From: DASRBN01 sp035294305
Lineage (GTDB): Bacteria > Chloroflexota > Ktedonobacteria > Ktedonobacterales > Ktedonobacteraceae
Direction of reading: 5' to 3'
Length of the DNA: 64,000 nucleotides
Assembly: GCA_035294305.1 (NCBI GenBank)
Contig: DATGLD010000051.1
Coordinates: forward strand, 124,001-188,000
The translations under genes and the position numbers were made by a program. The notes beneath the pieces are model-generated. The model did not search any database. It saw only the letters and a list, made by a program, of their open reading frames with translations, and had not been told where the DNA came from. Position 1 is the first letter of the stretch; each line of letters starts with the position of its first letter. Positions 44,807 through 54,450 of the stretch are shown here, piece by piece.

Positions 44807-46117
44807 ATGCTGCAACAGCAAGTGACAATACTAAATCGCTATCAACTGCAATATCTTCTGCGCCGGGGGGGAATGTCGGAAGTATACCTGGCTTATGATC
44901 TCGAAATGCAGCGCGAAGTGGCTATTAAATTAGTTCCAGGTGATGATCTCGATAGCTTCAAGCGTCTGAAGCGCGAGGTGCGGGTATTGAGCGCGTTGGC
45001 GCACCCACATATTCTCCCTATCTGGGATCACGGTGAATGCCAGGGATGGTATTACCTGGTGATGCCATACATGCGGCAGGGTACATTACGCGAGCGTTTA
45101 ACAGGCCGGCATCTGGCGCTTGATGAAACTGGCCAGATGCTCGAACAGCTAGCAGATGCCTTACAGTTCGCGCACGAGCATGGCATTGTGCATCGTGACA
45201 TTAAACCCTCGAACATCCTGCTTGGTGGTGAGCATGGCGAGTTATTCTACCTGGCCGATTTTGGCCTGGCAAAGGGGATTGAAGAGGGAAGCGATATTAC
45301 ACAGACCGGCTGCCTGGTGGGAACCCCCGAATATATGGCACCTGAATTGACGGAGAAACCCGAAAGCCCGAGCAGCGATATCTATGCTCTTGGCATCGTC
45401 CTCTACCAGGCGCTCACGGGACAATTGCCTTTCCGGGGCAGTACGCCGCTTTCTATTTGCTGGAAACACCTGCACCAGCAACCTGCTCCGCCTTCACAGC
45501 TCAACCCGGTTATTCCGTATGCTGTGGAGCAGGTCATTTTACGCGCGCTAGAGAAAGACCCACGGCATCGCTTTCATACAGCGCGAGAAATGGCGCAGGC
45601 TTATCGACGCGCGCTCGCTTTGGGGGAGATTCCCACGGATGATAGCCTTGATGTAGTAGCGGGGAATCTTGCTCCCGTACACATTGAGGTGAGGAAAACC
45701 ACTGCGGTATACCCACTTTTTGCGCGCAGCGTGCCGGAAGGGTTGGAGCGGCAACAGAGGGATTCCAGACAACGCAGGCCAGGCAGAGTGCGAATGGGAC
45801 TTATTGCCTGTATGGCTGTGTTGATGCTGCTGGTAACACCGTTGACACTTGGTATCATGCTGGGACGGAATGGAATAACGGCGCCAATCGCGGCAGGCGC
45901 AAGTGAAGGGTTTGGGGCTACAGTGCTACAGCCGATGCGCCCGGTTTCGCCTGATCCGACTCCCACGCCTACTCAGGCGCCGGAGAAGATTTCAACGCCC
46001 ACGAGCGCTCATGGCCCTATAGGTACTCCAGGGCCGCCACCTGAGCCGTCCAAACAGCATCATCCGAAAGCACCAGGCCATGAGCACGGACACAAACATG
46101 GACACGGTGACCATTAG
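44807..46117 (+). CDS. Membrane-anchored Ser/Thr protein kinase with His-rich tail
   Basis: 436 residues. Gly-loop RRGGMSEVYLAYD, catalytic Lys in EVAIKLVPG, HRDIKPSN, DFGLAKG and GTPEYMAPELTE. A transmembrane helix (MGLIACMAVLMLLVTPLTLG) follows the juxtamembrane Arg-rich stretch. The outer tail ends in a His/Gly/Lys run (about eight His in the last twenty residues), possibly metal-binding. ATG 44807 has gagggg 9 bases upstream; an ATG at 44732 adds unsupported residues. It is followed by a second kinase gene after a family A repeat. Confidence 0.88.
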   Translation: MLQQQVTILNRYQLQYLLRRGGMSEVYLAYDLEMQREVAIKLVPGDDLDSFKRLKREVRVLSALAHPHILPIWDHGECQGWYYLVMPYMRQGTLRERLTGRHLALDETGQMLEQLADALQFAHEHGIVHRDIKPSNILLGGEHGELFYLADFGLAKGIEEGSDITQTGCLVGTPEYMAPELTEKPESPSSDIYALGIVLYQALTGQLPFRGSTPLSICWKHLHQQPAPPSQLNPVIPYAVEQVILRALEKDPRHRFHTAREMAQAYRRALALGEIPTDDSLDVVAGNLAPVHIEVRKTTAVYPLFARSVPEGLERQQRDSRQRRPGRVRMGLIACMAVLMLLVTPLTLGIMLGRNGITAPIAAGASEGFGATVLQPMRPVSPDPTPTPTQAPEKISTPTSAHGPIGTPGPPPEPSKQHHPKAPGHEHGHKHGHGDH

Positions 46118-46182
46118 ATGGGTGTGCGGCAAGAATGTAGAGGTTGACACCGTTCTCCTGGGATGATTATACTGCCTTGAGG

Positions 46183-46226
46183 CCCTGTAGAGACAGCGCC
46201 AGGCGCCTGGCGCTGTCCCTACAGGG
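46183..46226. repeat. Dispersed repeat family A, copy 5
   Basis: Palindrome with outer CCCTGTAG and centre GACAGCGCCAGG, one mismatch between the arms. It lies between the two tandem kinase genes. Confidence 0.8.
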
Positions 46227-46285
46227 TGTGCAGCAATCGATATTTTCAAGGGAACGCGTTTCATAATGTAGAAGTGATAAAAACT

Positions 46286-48304
46286 ATGCCCGGATTAGAG
46301 GGGACCACTTTAGGTCGCTATCGTCTGAAGCAAAAATTAGGCCAGGGCGGAATGTCTGAGGTCTATCTTGCCTATGACGAAGACCTGGATCGCGATGTGG
46401 CGATTAAGGTGGTGAGCAGCAGCCACTCAGAATATATCGAGCGATTCAAACGCGAGGCCAGGGCTATCGGAAAATTGACCCATGAGCACATCCTGCCCGC
46501 GTTTGACTCTGGAGAGCAGGGACCGTGGCATTACCTGGTAATGCCCTATATCGATCATGATACCCTGCGCGAACGACTCGAACGCGGCGACCTGACGCTG
46601 GAAGAAACCGCTGAACTGCTGCAACAGGTCGCCGGAGCCCTGCAATGCGCCCATGATAACGGCATCGTTCACCGCGACATCAAACCCTCGAATATCCTGC
46701 TGCGCGATGATCACTATGCCTACCTGGCCGATTTCGGGCTGGCAAAGTCACTGGGGGGGACGAACGACCTGACACAACTGGGGACGCTCCTGGGAACACC
46801 CGAGTATATGGCCCCCGAACTGGCAGAAGGCCCTGCCACTACCAGCAGCGATATCTACGCGCTAGGCATACTGCTTTATCAAATGGTGACCGGCCGCCTG
46901 CCATTCGACGGCCCAACACCTATGGCTGTCTATATGAAACAGTTGCACGAAGAGCCGACCCCTCCCTCTTATATCAATCCTGCCATCCCTCCTGCCGTCG
47001 AGCAGGTCATCCTGCGCGCATTGGATAAAGACCCTGCCTATCGCTACCAGACAGCAACCGAACTGGCTCAGGCTTACACGGAAGCGCTCGCGGCTTCCAC
47101 CTTCATCGACGAACAGCCCCCTTTTTACGAGATGAACGACCTGGAAGAGCCTTTGCCACCTGTATATACAGAAACGCCTCCAATACTTGCTGACACACCT
47201 CCTTTCTTGCCAGTACAGGAAGCACAGATTGTGTTACCCTCCGATCCGGTCGCAGCGCCTACCGCAATTCCCCAGGTTGAGAGAAGAAGCTCTGGGAACC
47301 GGCGCTCCTTCAGAAGAGGTGGACGCAATGAATTGAGATCTCGTACAGACCCGCCCATAACGACCATGCGAGGGAAACCGAACCGCGGGCGATTTTCTGA
47401 ACCTGTATCAACACCAGAACGCTCCCCATCGACTCCCGCTTACCCCATACAACGTCCGGCGGCGGCGCGCCGACGCAAGAGACGAAGCCCCAGGAACGGT
47501 TTCTTGATTACGGGGCTGATGGGCTTTTGCCTGCTATTGATCATCATTGCGATGGTTATCTTTGCAATTGTCAACCATACACCTGCCTCGCAATCAGGCA
47601 CGGTTCTGGGGACAACTCCTCAATCCGCGACAACAATTGTCACGACGCCTGGAACTAGCGCCACCTCAACCTCTGCCGCTACCCAACCGGCGTCTACCCC
47701 TGATCTTCAGGCTACGCAGCAGGCAGCTGGGGCCACAGCCACAGCGATTACGAGTACTGTGCCACTGCTAAAAGATAATTTGAGCGGCGATTCTAGCGGC
47801 AACTGGCCCAATGATGGCACTAACTGCACCTTCCGTCAGGGTACGTACCATGTTCTTGTCACGTCAGCAAACTACCTGCAGCCGTGCGAAATGAATGGAC
47901 AGACCTTTGACAATGTAGCCATACAGGTAGAGGTTTCCCTGCTTTCCGGCAATGATGCTGGGCTGATTTTCCGCGCCAATGCCGATCAGTTCTACGATTT
48001 CGAAATCAATAATAAGGGAGAGTTTTTCTTGCGTCGCCATGACGCGGGCGCGGGCGCTCAATACGTCTACCTGATCAGGAATACACCGAGCAATGCTATC
48101 GCACCCGGTGGGCAAAAAAATACCCTGCTCCTCATCGCCAGCGGCAGCGACTTCAAACTCTTCATTAATGGAACGTTTGTGGGTGAGGCGCACGATGCCA
48201 CCTACACTTCGGGGCAGATGGGCTTTGTCGCCGGCACCCTCAGCCCGCATACCACTGGCGAGGCCAGCTTCGCCAATCTTTCGGTATACAACGCCGGTTC
48301 TTAG
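46286..48304 (+). CDS. Ser/Thr protein kinase with extracellular beta-sandwich domain
   Basis: 672 residues. Kinase domain 1-270: LGQGGMSEVYLAYDED, VAIKVVSS, HRDIKPSN, DFGLAKS and GTPEYMAPELAE. A long Pro/Arg linker leads to a helix (GFLITGLMGFCLLLIIIAMV), then a Ser/Thr-rich spacer and a C-terminal domain of about 180 residues (DNLSGDSSGNWPNDGTNCTF, AGLIFRANADQFYDFEI, LLLIASGSDFKLFINGTFVG) resembling LamG/family-16-like (DUF1080-type) sugar-binding folds. It may sense a cell-wall or environmental glycan. ATG 46286 is favoured on homology; the ribosome site is weak and a GTG at 46226 lies in a repeat. Confidence 0.88.
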   Translation: MPGLEGTTLGRYRLKQKLGQGGMSEVYLAYDEDLDRDVAIKVVSSSHSEYIERFKREARAIGKLTHEHILPAFDSGEQGPWHYLVMPYIDHDTLRERLERGDLTLEETAELLQQVAGALQCAHDNGIVHRDIKPSNILLRDDHYAYLADFGLAKSLGGTNDLTQLGTLLGTPEYMAPELAEGPATTSSDIYALGILLYQMVTGRLPFDGPTPMAVYMKQLHEEPTPPSYINPAIPPAVEQVILRALDKDPAYRYQTATELAQAYTEALAASTFIDEQPPFYEMNDLEEPLPPVYTETPPILADTPPFLPVQEAQIVLPSDPVAAPTAIPQVERRSSGNRRSFRRGGRNELRSRTDPPITTMRGKPNRGRFSEPVSTPERSPSTPAYPIQRPAAARRRKRRSPRNGFLITGLMGFCLLLIIIAMVIFAIVNHTPASQSGTVLGTTPQSATTIVTTPGTSATSTSAATQPASTPDLQATQQAAGATATAITSTVPLLKDNLSGDSSGNWPNDGTNCTFRQGTYHVLVTSANYLQPCEMNGQTFDNVAIQVEVSLLSGNDAGLIFRANADQFYDFEINNKGEFFLRRHDAGAGAQYVYLIRNTPSNAIAPGGQKNTLLLIASGSDFKLFINGTFVGEAHDATYTSGQMGFVAGTLSPHTTGEASFANLSVYNAGS

Positions 48305-48371
48305 CCTCCGCAACCAAATCTAAGAAATTGAGAAATTCTTCCCACATCATGAAGATTTACATAGATTTTTA

Positions 48372-48400
48372 TTGCCATAAAAAGAAGGCCGCGCTATTAT
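48372..48400 (+). promoter_or_regulatory. Promoter of the hem operon
   Basis: TTGCCA (48372-48377), 17-bp spacer, TATTAT (48395-48400). It is followed by a small hairpin (arms 48417-48423 and 48432-48438) in the leader before hemE. Confidence 0.6.
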
Positions 48401-48525
48401 ATAAAGGCGAAAAGATCGACTTGCCTATGGACAAGTCGCGACTCGACAAAAACGAAAAAGGGGGCAATCGTCCGTAGGAGCTGGTTGATCGGCCATCGGG
48501 ATTTCTCTCCTAAAAAGGAAACATA

Positions 48526-49596
48526 ATGCAATCAAATACAGTATCATCTCTTGTGCCACGACACACCGGAGTAGCGCGTTTTCTTGATGCCTGCCACCAC
48601 CGGCAGCCAGACGCCACACCCATATGGTTCATGCGCCAGGCGGGGCGCTGCCTCGCCGAGTACCGCGAGCTGCGCAAACGTTACGATATCCTCACTATGG
48701 CCAAAACGCCCGAACTGTGCGCCCAGGTCACGTTGATGCCGGTACATGAATTTGGCGTCGATGCCGCCGTGCTTTACGCCGATATTATGTTGCCGCTTGA
48801 GCGCATGGGCATCTCTTTTGAGATTGAGCCGGAGATAGGACCGATTATCCATAATCCAGTGCGCAGCATGCGGGATGTGGAGGCCCTGCGCGTTATTGAT
48901 GCCGAGGAGTCCACGCCGTTTGTGATGGAGGCGATCCGACTCGTGAAGCGCGAATTAGCGGGCAAACAGGCCGTGATCGGCTTCTCCGGCGCTCCATTCA
49001 CGCTCGCCTGCTATATGATCGAGGGGCGTCCGTCGCGCGATTATGCCCTCGCTAAATCATTGATGTACGGGCAGCCGGAGGTCTGGCACGCTTTGATGAA
49101 TAAATTGACCGAGGTCGTCTCCCGCTATTTGCTCGCGCAGATCGGCGCGGGCGTCGACGTGGTGCAACTATTTGATAGTTGGGTGGGTTCGCTCAGCCCA
49201 AGCGTTTACCGCCGCTTCGTGCAGCCCTATTCAAAACGCATCTTCGAGTCTGTACAACAAACGGGTACGCCCTCTATTCATTTTGGCACCGGCGCGGCCA
49301 GCTTGCTGGAGTTGATGGCCGAGGCCGGGGGAGATGTTATCAGCGTCGATTGGCGCGTCGATCTTGATGATGCCTGGCAGCGCATCGGCTATGTCCGCGG
49401 CATTCAGGGCAATCTCGATCCCACGCTGTTGCTGACCCCCTGGAACGTGATCGAGCAGGGTATGCAGGATGTGTTGAGGCGCGCCGCCAACCGGCCTGGG
49501 CACATCTTCAACCTCGGCCATGGCGTGCTGGCCCCCACACCTCCGGATATGCTGCGCAGGCTGGTTGACGCCGTTCACCAGGCCACACAGCGCTAA
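48526..49596 (+). CDS. hemE: Uroporphyrinogen decarboxylase
   Basis: 356 residues. The HemE signature PIWFMRQAGRCLAEYRELR is near the start, followed by AAVLYADIMLPLE (catalytic Asp region), GFSGAPFTLACYMIEG and FNLGHGVLAPTPPDML. It removes four carboxyl groups from uroporphyrinogen III in heme synthesis. aaagga lies 7 bases upstream. hemH follows 15 bp later, so this is an operon. Confidence 0.97.
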   Translation: MQSNTVSSLVPRHTGVARFLDACHHRQPDATPIWFMRQAGRCLAEYRELRKRYDILTMAKTPELCAQVTLMPVHEFGVDAAVLYADIMLPLERMGISFEIEPEIGPIIHNPVRSMRDVEALRVIDAEESTPFVMEAIRLVKRELAGKQAVIGFSGAPFTLACYMIEGRPSRDYALAKSLMYGQPEVWHALMNKLTEVVSRYLLAQIGAGVDVVQLFDSWVGSLSPSVYRRFVQPYSKRIFESVQQTGTPSIHFGTGAASLLELMAEAGGDVISVDWRVDLDDAWQRIGYVRGIQGNLDPTLLLTPWNVIEQGMQDVLRRAANRPGHIFNLGHGVLAPTPPDMLRRLVDAVHQATQR

Positions 49597-49611
49597 GAAG
49601 GATCAAGAACA

Positions 49612-50544
49612 ATGAGCATTTCTCGTGTCGGGGTTATCCTGATGACTTATGGCTCTCCGGCAACGCTGGATGATATCCCCATCTACCTGCAAAATGTGCG
49701 CGGTGGACGCGCACCCGATGAAGCGTTGATCGCGGAATTCCGGCGCCGCTATGATCTGATTGGCGGCTCGCCGCTATTGCGCATCACGCGCGAGCAGGCG
49801 GCGGCGCTCCAGGAGCAGTTGAACCGCCAGCATCCCAACGGCCCGCGCTTCCATGTCGACGCCGGTATGCGTTTCGCGCCGCCGTTCATTGCCGAGGTGG
49901 CGCCCGAAGTGGCCGCAGGCGCGCAGGAACTGGTCGGCATCATCATGTCCCCGCAGTATTCGCCCATTATTATGAGCGGCTATGTGCGCACGTTACAGGA
50001 TGCTGTTGCGAAGCTGCACCGCGATGATCTGCAACTGAAGATAGCTGGAGATTGGCACCTGCAGCCCTTATTCTTACAGGCTCTGGCCGAACGCGTGCGG
50101 CAGGCGCTCGACCGCTTTCCGCCGGACGTGCGCGAGCTCGTGCCGGTGCTGTTGACTGCGCACAGCATGCCTAAACGCGTGGTTGAGAACGAGCCGGATT
50201 ATATTAACCATCTTAAGGAGACGGCGGCGCGGGTTGCTGAAATGGTAGGCCTGCCGTCTGAACGCTGGATGTTCTGCTACCAGAGCGCCGGCCACACACC
50301 GGAAGAATGGCTCAAACCTGACTTTGCCGACGTAATGCCAGAACTGCGTGCCGCCGGTTATACCCACGTGTTAATCGCGCCGGTGCAATTCCTCGCCGAC
50401 CACCTGGAAATTCTCTATGATATAGAGATCGGCGCGCGCGCGCAGGCGGAGGAACATGGCATCGAGTTCGCGCGTATCGAATCGCTGAACACGTCGCCAT
50501 TGTTCATTCGTGCCCTGGCCGCGGTAGTAGAGGAGACTATGTAA
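49612..50544 (+). CDS. hemH: Ferrochelatase
   Basis: 310 residues. It shows GVILMTYGSPATLDDIPIYL, RRYDLIGGSPLLRITREQA and the metal-inserting His in VLLTAHSMPKRVV, with a Glu-bearing helix LYDIEIGARAQAEEHG. It inserts Fe(II) into protoporphyrin IX, or into coproporphyrin if the organism uses the coproporphyrin route. The ribosome site aagga is upstream. The NUDIX gene starts 5 bp after its stop. Confidence 0.95.
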   Translation: MSISRVGVILMTYGSPATLDDIPIYLQNVRGGRAPDEALIAEFRRRYDLIGGSPLLRITREQAAALQEQLNRQHPNGPRFHVDAGMRFAPPFIAEVAPEVAAGAQELVGIIMSPQYSPIIMSGYVRTLQDAVAKLHRDDLQLKIAGDWHLQPLFLQALAERVRQALDRFPPDVRELVPVLLTAHSMPKRVVENEPDYINHLKETAARVAEMVGLPSERWMFCYQSAGHTPEEWLKPDFADVMPELRAAGYTHVLIAPVQFLADHLEILYDIEIGARAQAEEHGIEFARIESLNTSPLFIRALAAVVEETM

Positions 50545-50549
50545 TTCTT

Positions 50550-51050
50550 ATGGTCTCGCAGTTCAAGTATTGCCCGGCCTGCGCCACGCCACTGGTAGAG
50601 AAAACTGTCTCCAATTTGCCACGCCTGGCCTGCCCGGCATGTGGCTTCATCCTCTTCCTGGAGCCGAAACTGGTTACAGTGGTTGTCGTACAGCATAACG
50701 CAAAAATCCTGCTGGGCAGGCGCAATATGGAACCGGCTCGTGGCAAATGGACGTTTTTCGGCGGCTACGTCGACCGCGGCGAAAAGCTCGAGGACGCGGC
50801 AATCCGCGAGGTCAAAGAGGAGACAAACCTGGATATGCGACTTGACGCGCTGCTCGGCCTGTATAGCGAGCAAGGCAATCCTCACGTCCTGGTCGCCTAT
50901 GCCGCCAGCATCATCAACGATGATATTAGCGCCATGGCGCCACAAGCAGAAGAGATCAGCGAACTGGCTTTCTTCGCGCTCGACGAAATACCCGAACTGG
51001 CCTTTCCTTTCGACACACAGATATTGGCGGATTGGAAAAAGCGGCGCTAA
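50550..51050 (+). CDS. NUDIX hydrolase with N-terminal zinc ribbon
   Basis: 166 residues. C8-x2-C11 and C28-x2-C31 form the zinc ribbon seen in NudC-like or DUF-type NUDIX proteins. The NUDIX box GYVDRGEKLEDAAIREVKEE is intact for metal binding, although the usual Gly after EE is Asn. It probably hydrolyses a nucleoside diphosphate derivative. Third gene of the hem operon; the stop lies at the edge of a 26-bp hairpin. Confidence 0.9.
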   Translation: MVSQFKYCPACATPLVEKTVSNLPRLACPACGFILFLEPKLVTVVVVQHNAKILLGRRNMEPARGKWTFFGGYVDRGEKLEDAAIREVKEETNLDMRLDALLGLYSEQGNPHVLVAYAASIINDDISAMAPQAEEISELAFFALDEIPELAFPFDTQILADWKKRR

Positions 51051-51105
51051 CGGTGAAGGCGCGCTGCGACCCGCTGGCCGCGGGTCGCAGCGCGCCTTCA
51101 CCGTT
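51049..51105. terminator. Bidirectional hairpin between NUDIX and beta-glucosidase genes
   Basis: Perfect 26-bp arms 51049-51074 and 51080-51105 with a 5-nt loop. The two TAA stop codons (51048-51050 on plus, 51105-51107 on minus) lie at the outer ends of the arms. Confidence 0.8.
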
Positions 51106-52493
51106 TATAGTTGTTCCCCTTTTGATGCGATCACACCGCGATACCAGTACCCACTATCCTTGATAATGCGCCGCAGCGTGGGATAATGGGTATAGACGAT
51201 GCCGAAGCGCCTGGCAGAGCCAAACGCCCACTCGAAATTGTCCATCAGCGTCCAGATAAAATATCCGGCCAGCGGAACACCATCCGCGATAGCGGCGCGC
51301 GCCTGTTGAAAGTGATCTTGCAGGTACTCTACACGCTGTGGGTCGTGAACCTGCCCATCGGCGCTGATTGTATCGTCGAACGCCGCGCCGCTCTCGGTAA
51401 TGTAGAACTGGGGAATCGCATATTCCTGGTGCAGGCGTGTCAAGACGGCATAGAGACCGGGGGGATAAACTTCCCAGCCCATGGCGGTATACTCGGAACC
51501 CTGGGGCTGAACCAATTCAAAGCTCAAGGGCTGCTGCCCTGGCAGGTGGCGAACGATCATGCGGAAATAGTAATTGACCCCCAGGAAATCGATTGGGCGC
51601 GCAATGATCTGCGAGTCTCCGTCCTCCATCTTTGGAGCCATGTTACCCAGCAGAGCCTGCACGTCGGAAGGATAGCACCCGCGAAAGAGAGGATCGAGGA
51701 ACCAGCGATTCAGCTTTCCATCCAGGAATTGCGCGACTCGCCGGTCTTCTTCCGCCTTCGTCGCTGAAAAAACTGGCGCGATCACGAGTGTTACGCCCAC
51801 GCGTGTCTGCGCATCGCCGTTAGCGCGCAAGGTGGGAACCGCCAACCCGTGAGCGAGCAGGAAGTTATGCGTGGACTGCCAGGCGATGCGCGGATTGCGC
51901 AGCCCCGGAGCATGCTCGCCGGTTTCATAGCCCATAAACGCGCTGACGGAAGGCTCATTGAGTGTAATCCAGTGATGCACCCGGTCACCCAGGCGGCGCG
52001 ATACAATATCGGCGTAGCTGGCGAAAGCCTTTGCCGTTTCCCTGCTCGCCCAGCCACCCACTTCATCCTGCAGCGCCTGTGGCAAATCCCAATGATAGAG
52101 CGTTACAAACGGCTCGATATTCGCGGCCAGCAGGCTATCTACCAGCCGGTCATAAAAATCCAGGCCAGCGGCATTGACCTGCCCTCTGCCCGTGGGCAAG
52201 ATGCGCGGCCAGGCAATTGAGAAGCGATAGGCATTGATGCCCAGATCTCGCATGATGCGCACATCTTCAAGGTAGCGATGATAGTGATCAACGGCAACCA
52301 ATCCACTATCATTGTTGAGCACTTTGCCGCGAGGTGGCGCCTTGGAAGTATCAGTAACCGGGGGAGTGGCGCTGGAGTTCTCGCAAAAACGGTCCCAGAT
52401 CGATTCGCCGCGCCCCTCCTCATGCGCCGCACCCTCGATCTGGTAGGCTGCCGTAGCAACGCCCCAGCAGAAATTCTCAGGAAATTGCGTCAT
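51105..52493 (-). CDS. Beta-glucosidase, glycoside hydrolase family 1
   Basis: About 462 residues. GH1 features: FPENFCWGVATAAYQIEGAA at the start, YRFSIAWPRILP, the acid/base Glu in WITLNEPSVSAF and the nucleophile Glu in FYITESGAAF (usual ITENG). The end region YFIWTLMDNFEWAFGSARRF is also typical. It hydrolyses terminal beta-glucosides, probably from plant cellobiose, in the cytosol (no signal). The start at 52493 is set by the family N-terminus; upstream in-frame starts at 52517 and 52583 add unrelated residues. Confidence 0.93.
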   Translation of the reverse strand: MTQFPENFCWGVATAAYQIEGAAHEEGRGESIWDRFCENSSATPPVTDTSKAPPRGKVLNNDSGLVAVDHYHRYLEDVRIMRDLGINAYRFSIAWPRILPTGRGQVNAAGLDFYDRLVDSLLAANIEPFVTLYHWDLPQALQDEVGGWASRETAKAFASYADIVSRRLGDRVHHWITLNEPSVSAFMGYETGEHAPGLRNPRIAWQSTHNFLLAHGLAVPTLRANGDAQTRVGVTLVIAPVFSATKAEEDRRVAQFLDGKLNRWFLDPLFRGCYPSDVQALLGNMAPKMEDGDSQIIARPIDFLGVNYYFRMIVRHLPGQQPLSFELVQPQGSEYTAMGWEVYPPGLYAVLTRLHQEYAIPQFYITESGAAFDDTISADGQVHDPQRVEYLQDHFQQARAAIADGVPLAGYFIWTLMDNFEWAFGSARRFGIVYTHYPTLRRIIKDSGYWYRGVIASKGEQL

Positions 52494-53013
52494 GCATTGT
52501 GTCTCACTTTCTCTCATTTCCTTCTCGTATATCACAAAGAGGCGGCGAAAGGCAAACGTTTCAATAAAATTCCTAACCTGCATCTAATTCTTTCCTAATT
52601 TGCTCCTCATGTATATCTAATGGTCTGTTTACCGCTCCTTAACTCTCAAATCTTACACTGGAAGCAAGGTTACATCGATGTGACTCTCAGGAAATAGTGG
52701 GTGAATGAACGAACGCCCCCTTGAACTTTTCGATCACGTTCTAACTGCCGGAAGGCTACTCATGATGTATGTAGTCTTCAGCATTACAAAGATGTTTCTG
52801 GCGGAAGTGTAGTTAAGAAGCTACCGAAAGGTAGCCTCTAGAGTAGAGAGAACGTACAATTATGATGAACAGGAACCTGCATTATCCGCCTGGGCTATTA
52901 CAATTGCTTAATGGCCCGGCGCTCCGGTGAGCATCTGACGAAATTAGTGGCCAGGAAACAAACGATTGACAACACAAGGCAGCATGCTCCTGCCTTGTGT
53001 TGTCAATCGTTTT
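52494..53013. other. Intergenic region with small and large hairpins
   Basis: No gene supported. A small GNRA-type hairpin (GCTACC-GAAA-GGTAGC, 52820-52835) and the 23-bp gene-end hairpin at 52960-53012 are the only clear structures. A 22-codon frame near 52863 lacks a good ribosome site. Confidence 0.4.
52960..53012. terminator. Perfect hairpin after the LolA-like lipoprotein gene
   Basis: Arms 52960-52982 and 52990-53012 (23 bp) with a 7-nt loop. It ends 2 bp from the TAG of the minus-strand gene. Confidence 0.7.
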
Positions 53014-54300
53014 CTAGGAGAGCAGCCTGGCGATAGCCTCTATCTGATTGCTGCTTAAAGCTCCTGCGATTTGAATGCCGATGCCCTGCTCCGTCCAGGT
53101 GAGCGTGCTGGTGCCGTTTGATATCGAGAGCGTCGCCGTTGTTCCGCGCAGGTTGACCTGCTGGCCGGAAACAGGCAGGTTGGCTAAAGATTTGCCTTCC
53201 GAAATGGTGAATGTGGTGCTGCCCATCGTGTAATTGAGCGCGTAGATCTGATTGCCGGGCGCGCCAAGAGTATCAACACCCTGCAGCTGGTAGCCGGGCT
53301 GCGAGGCGGGAATGCTTAAAAGATGATAGCCCGCCTGCTGTTCCGCCTGTACCAGTGTAATCATGCCGGCGCCCGATGAAATGCTCTGCTGCTGCAAAGG
53401 AAGCACTTTCACCCCTGCCGGAGGCACGAATGTAAAGAGACTGTCCGGCAGCGCCGGGTTTAATGTGAGCGTAGGTACGTTCAGCGCTACCAGACCGACA
53501 TCCTGAATCGTCAGATTGATGCGTACAGGTAGCATGGTCGACTTATCCAGGTAGACATCACCATCGTAGTTGAAGTTCTGCGAGCTGGAGGCCTCGGCTG
53601 CGCTTTGCGGCGTGACATGCACCCTGTACGTTTCAATGCCATTCACATTGGCAGAGGAAGAGACGAGCGTTGCAGTGCTGCGCGTGAACACCGATTGTAC
53701 CAGATTCAAAAACGAGAGGATCTGATCGCTGCCCCCGTTTGAGACGCCAGCAGGCGTTGCAGCAGGGGTACTCGTACCATTACCAGGCGATACCAGGCCG
53801 GTATAGACGACCTTATGCGCCGGGTCGTACTGCCAGACCTGCTTTCCATTGGAAACAATCAGCGAGCCGGCGAGGAAACGCGTAATGGTGGATCGCAGCA
53901 CTAGCGTGCGGCTCTTGTCCGGCGCCGCATTCCACACCTCGGTAGTGACAGTTCCATTGTAGACCTGCCCGCTAATCGTCATATCAAAGACACCATGCAC
54001 TGTCTTCGCCGCATTCAGCTTTTGCGATGCCTGGCCGAGCAACCGCTGCCCCTGGCTTTGCGCCGCCCGCGTTGTTGCAGGCGTCGCTACGCGCTTCTGA
54101 GCCAGTTGTGCACCAGAACCTCCACAGGCAGCAAGCACCAACAAAAGAAACGTCAAGAAAGCAAGCGACAAAGCCCGGCGGAATCGATAACGGTTTTTGA
54201 CAACATCATGCGGCGACGGGGCCGATTTACCGGCCCGCGCCCCCTGCGATAAACGTGTATAGTTGCACTCTACAGCATCTGGTCCCTGATCTATAAACAT
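53014..54300 (-). CDS. LolA-like/DUF4367-type lipoprotein
   Basis: 428 residues. A long cytosolic lead of about 40 residues (partly repeat-derived) precedes a signal helix ALSLAFLTFLLLVLAACGG with a lipobox, so the mature protein is anchored at Cys. Residues 90-260 are LolA/RseB-like (TVHGVFDMTISGQVYNGTVT, VSNGKQVWQYDPAHKVVYTG) and the C-terminus has the DUF4367 pattern (LTWTEQGIGIQIAGALSSNQ). ATG 54300 has aaggaa 8 bases upstream. It is the last gene of the sigma/Rieske cluster on this strand and could be an envelope-stress sensor of the RseB kind (inference). Confidence 0.78.
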   Translation of the reverse strand: MFIDQGPDAVECNYTRLSQGARAGKSAPSPHDVVKNRYRFRRALSLAFLTFLLLVLAACGGSGAQLAQKRVATPATTRAAQSQGQRLLGQASQKLNAAKTVHGVFDMTISGQVYNGTVTTEVWNAAPDKSRTLVLRSTITRFLAGSLIVSNGKQVWQYDPAHKVVYTGLVSPGNGTSTPAATPAGVSNGGSDQILSFLNLVQSVFTRSTATLVSSSANVNGIETYRVHVTPQSAAEASSSQNFNYDGDVYLDKSTMLPVRINLTIQDVGLVALNVPTLTLNPALPDSLFTFVPPAGVKVLPLQQQSISSGAGMITLVQAEQQAGYHLLSIPASQPGYQLQGVDTLGAPGNQIYALNYTMGSTTFTISEGKSLANLPVSGQQVNLRGTTATLSISNGTSTLTWTEQGIGIQIAGALSSNQIEAIARLLS

Positions 54301-54383
54301 GGATGGTTCCTTCGTATGTATCACTATGTATGATTGTGATGATACTTAAGTATAGCATAGTTGGGTGGGATGAGGATATTTTT

Positions 54384-54433
54384 AGGCTCTCAGGCTCTCA
54401 GGCTCTCAGGGCGTACCCTTGTGGTCGCCCTTG
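54384..54433 (+). repeat. Tandem 8-bp repeat plus dispersed repeat family B, copy 4
   Basis: Three exact tandem copies of AGGCTCTC (54384-54407) run directly into a family B repeat (GGGCGTACCCTTGTGGTCGC). This is a likely slippage site next to the FixH-like gene end. Confidence 0.7.
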
Positions 54434-54450
54434 AATGTCCTCGTCCACCG

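Noticed and set aside
54384..54407. Three tandem 8-bp units considered as a CRISPR-like array
   Set aside because: Units are too short and have no spacers; simple slippage repeat.
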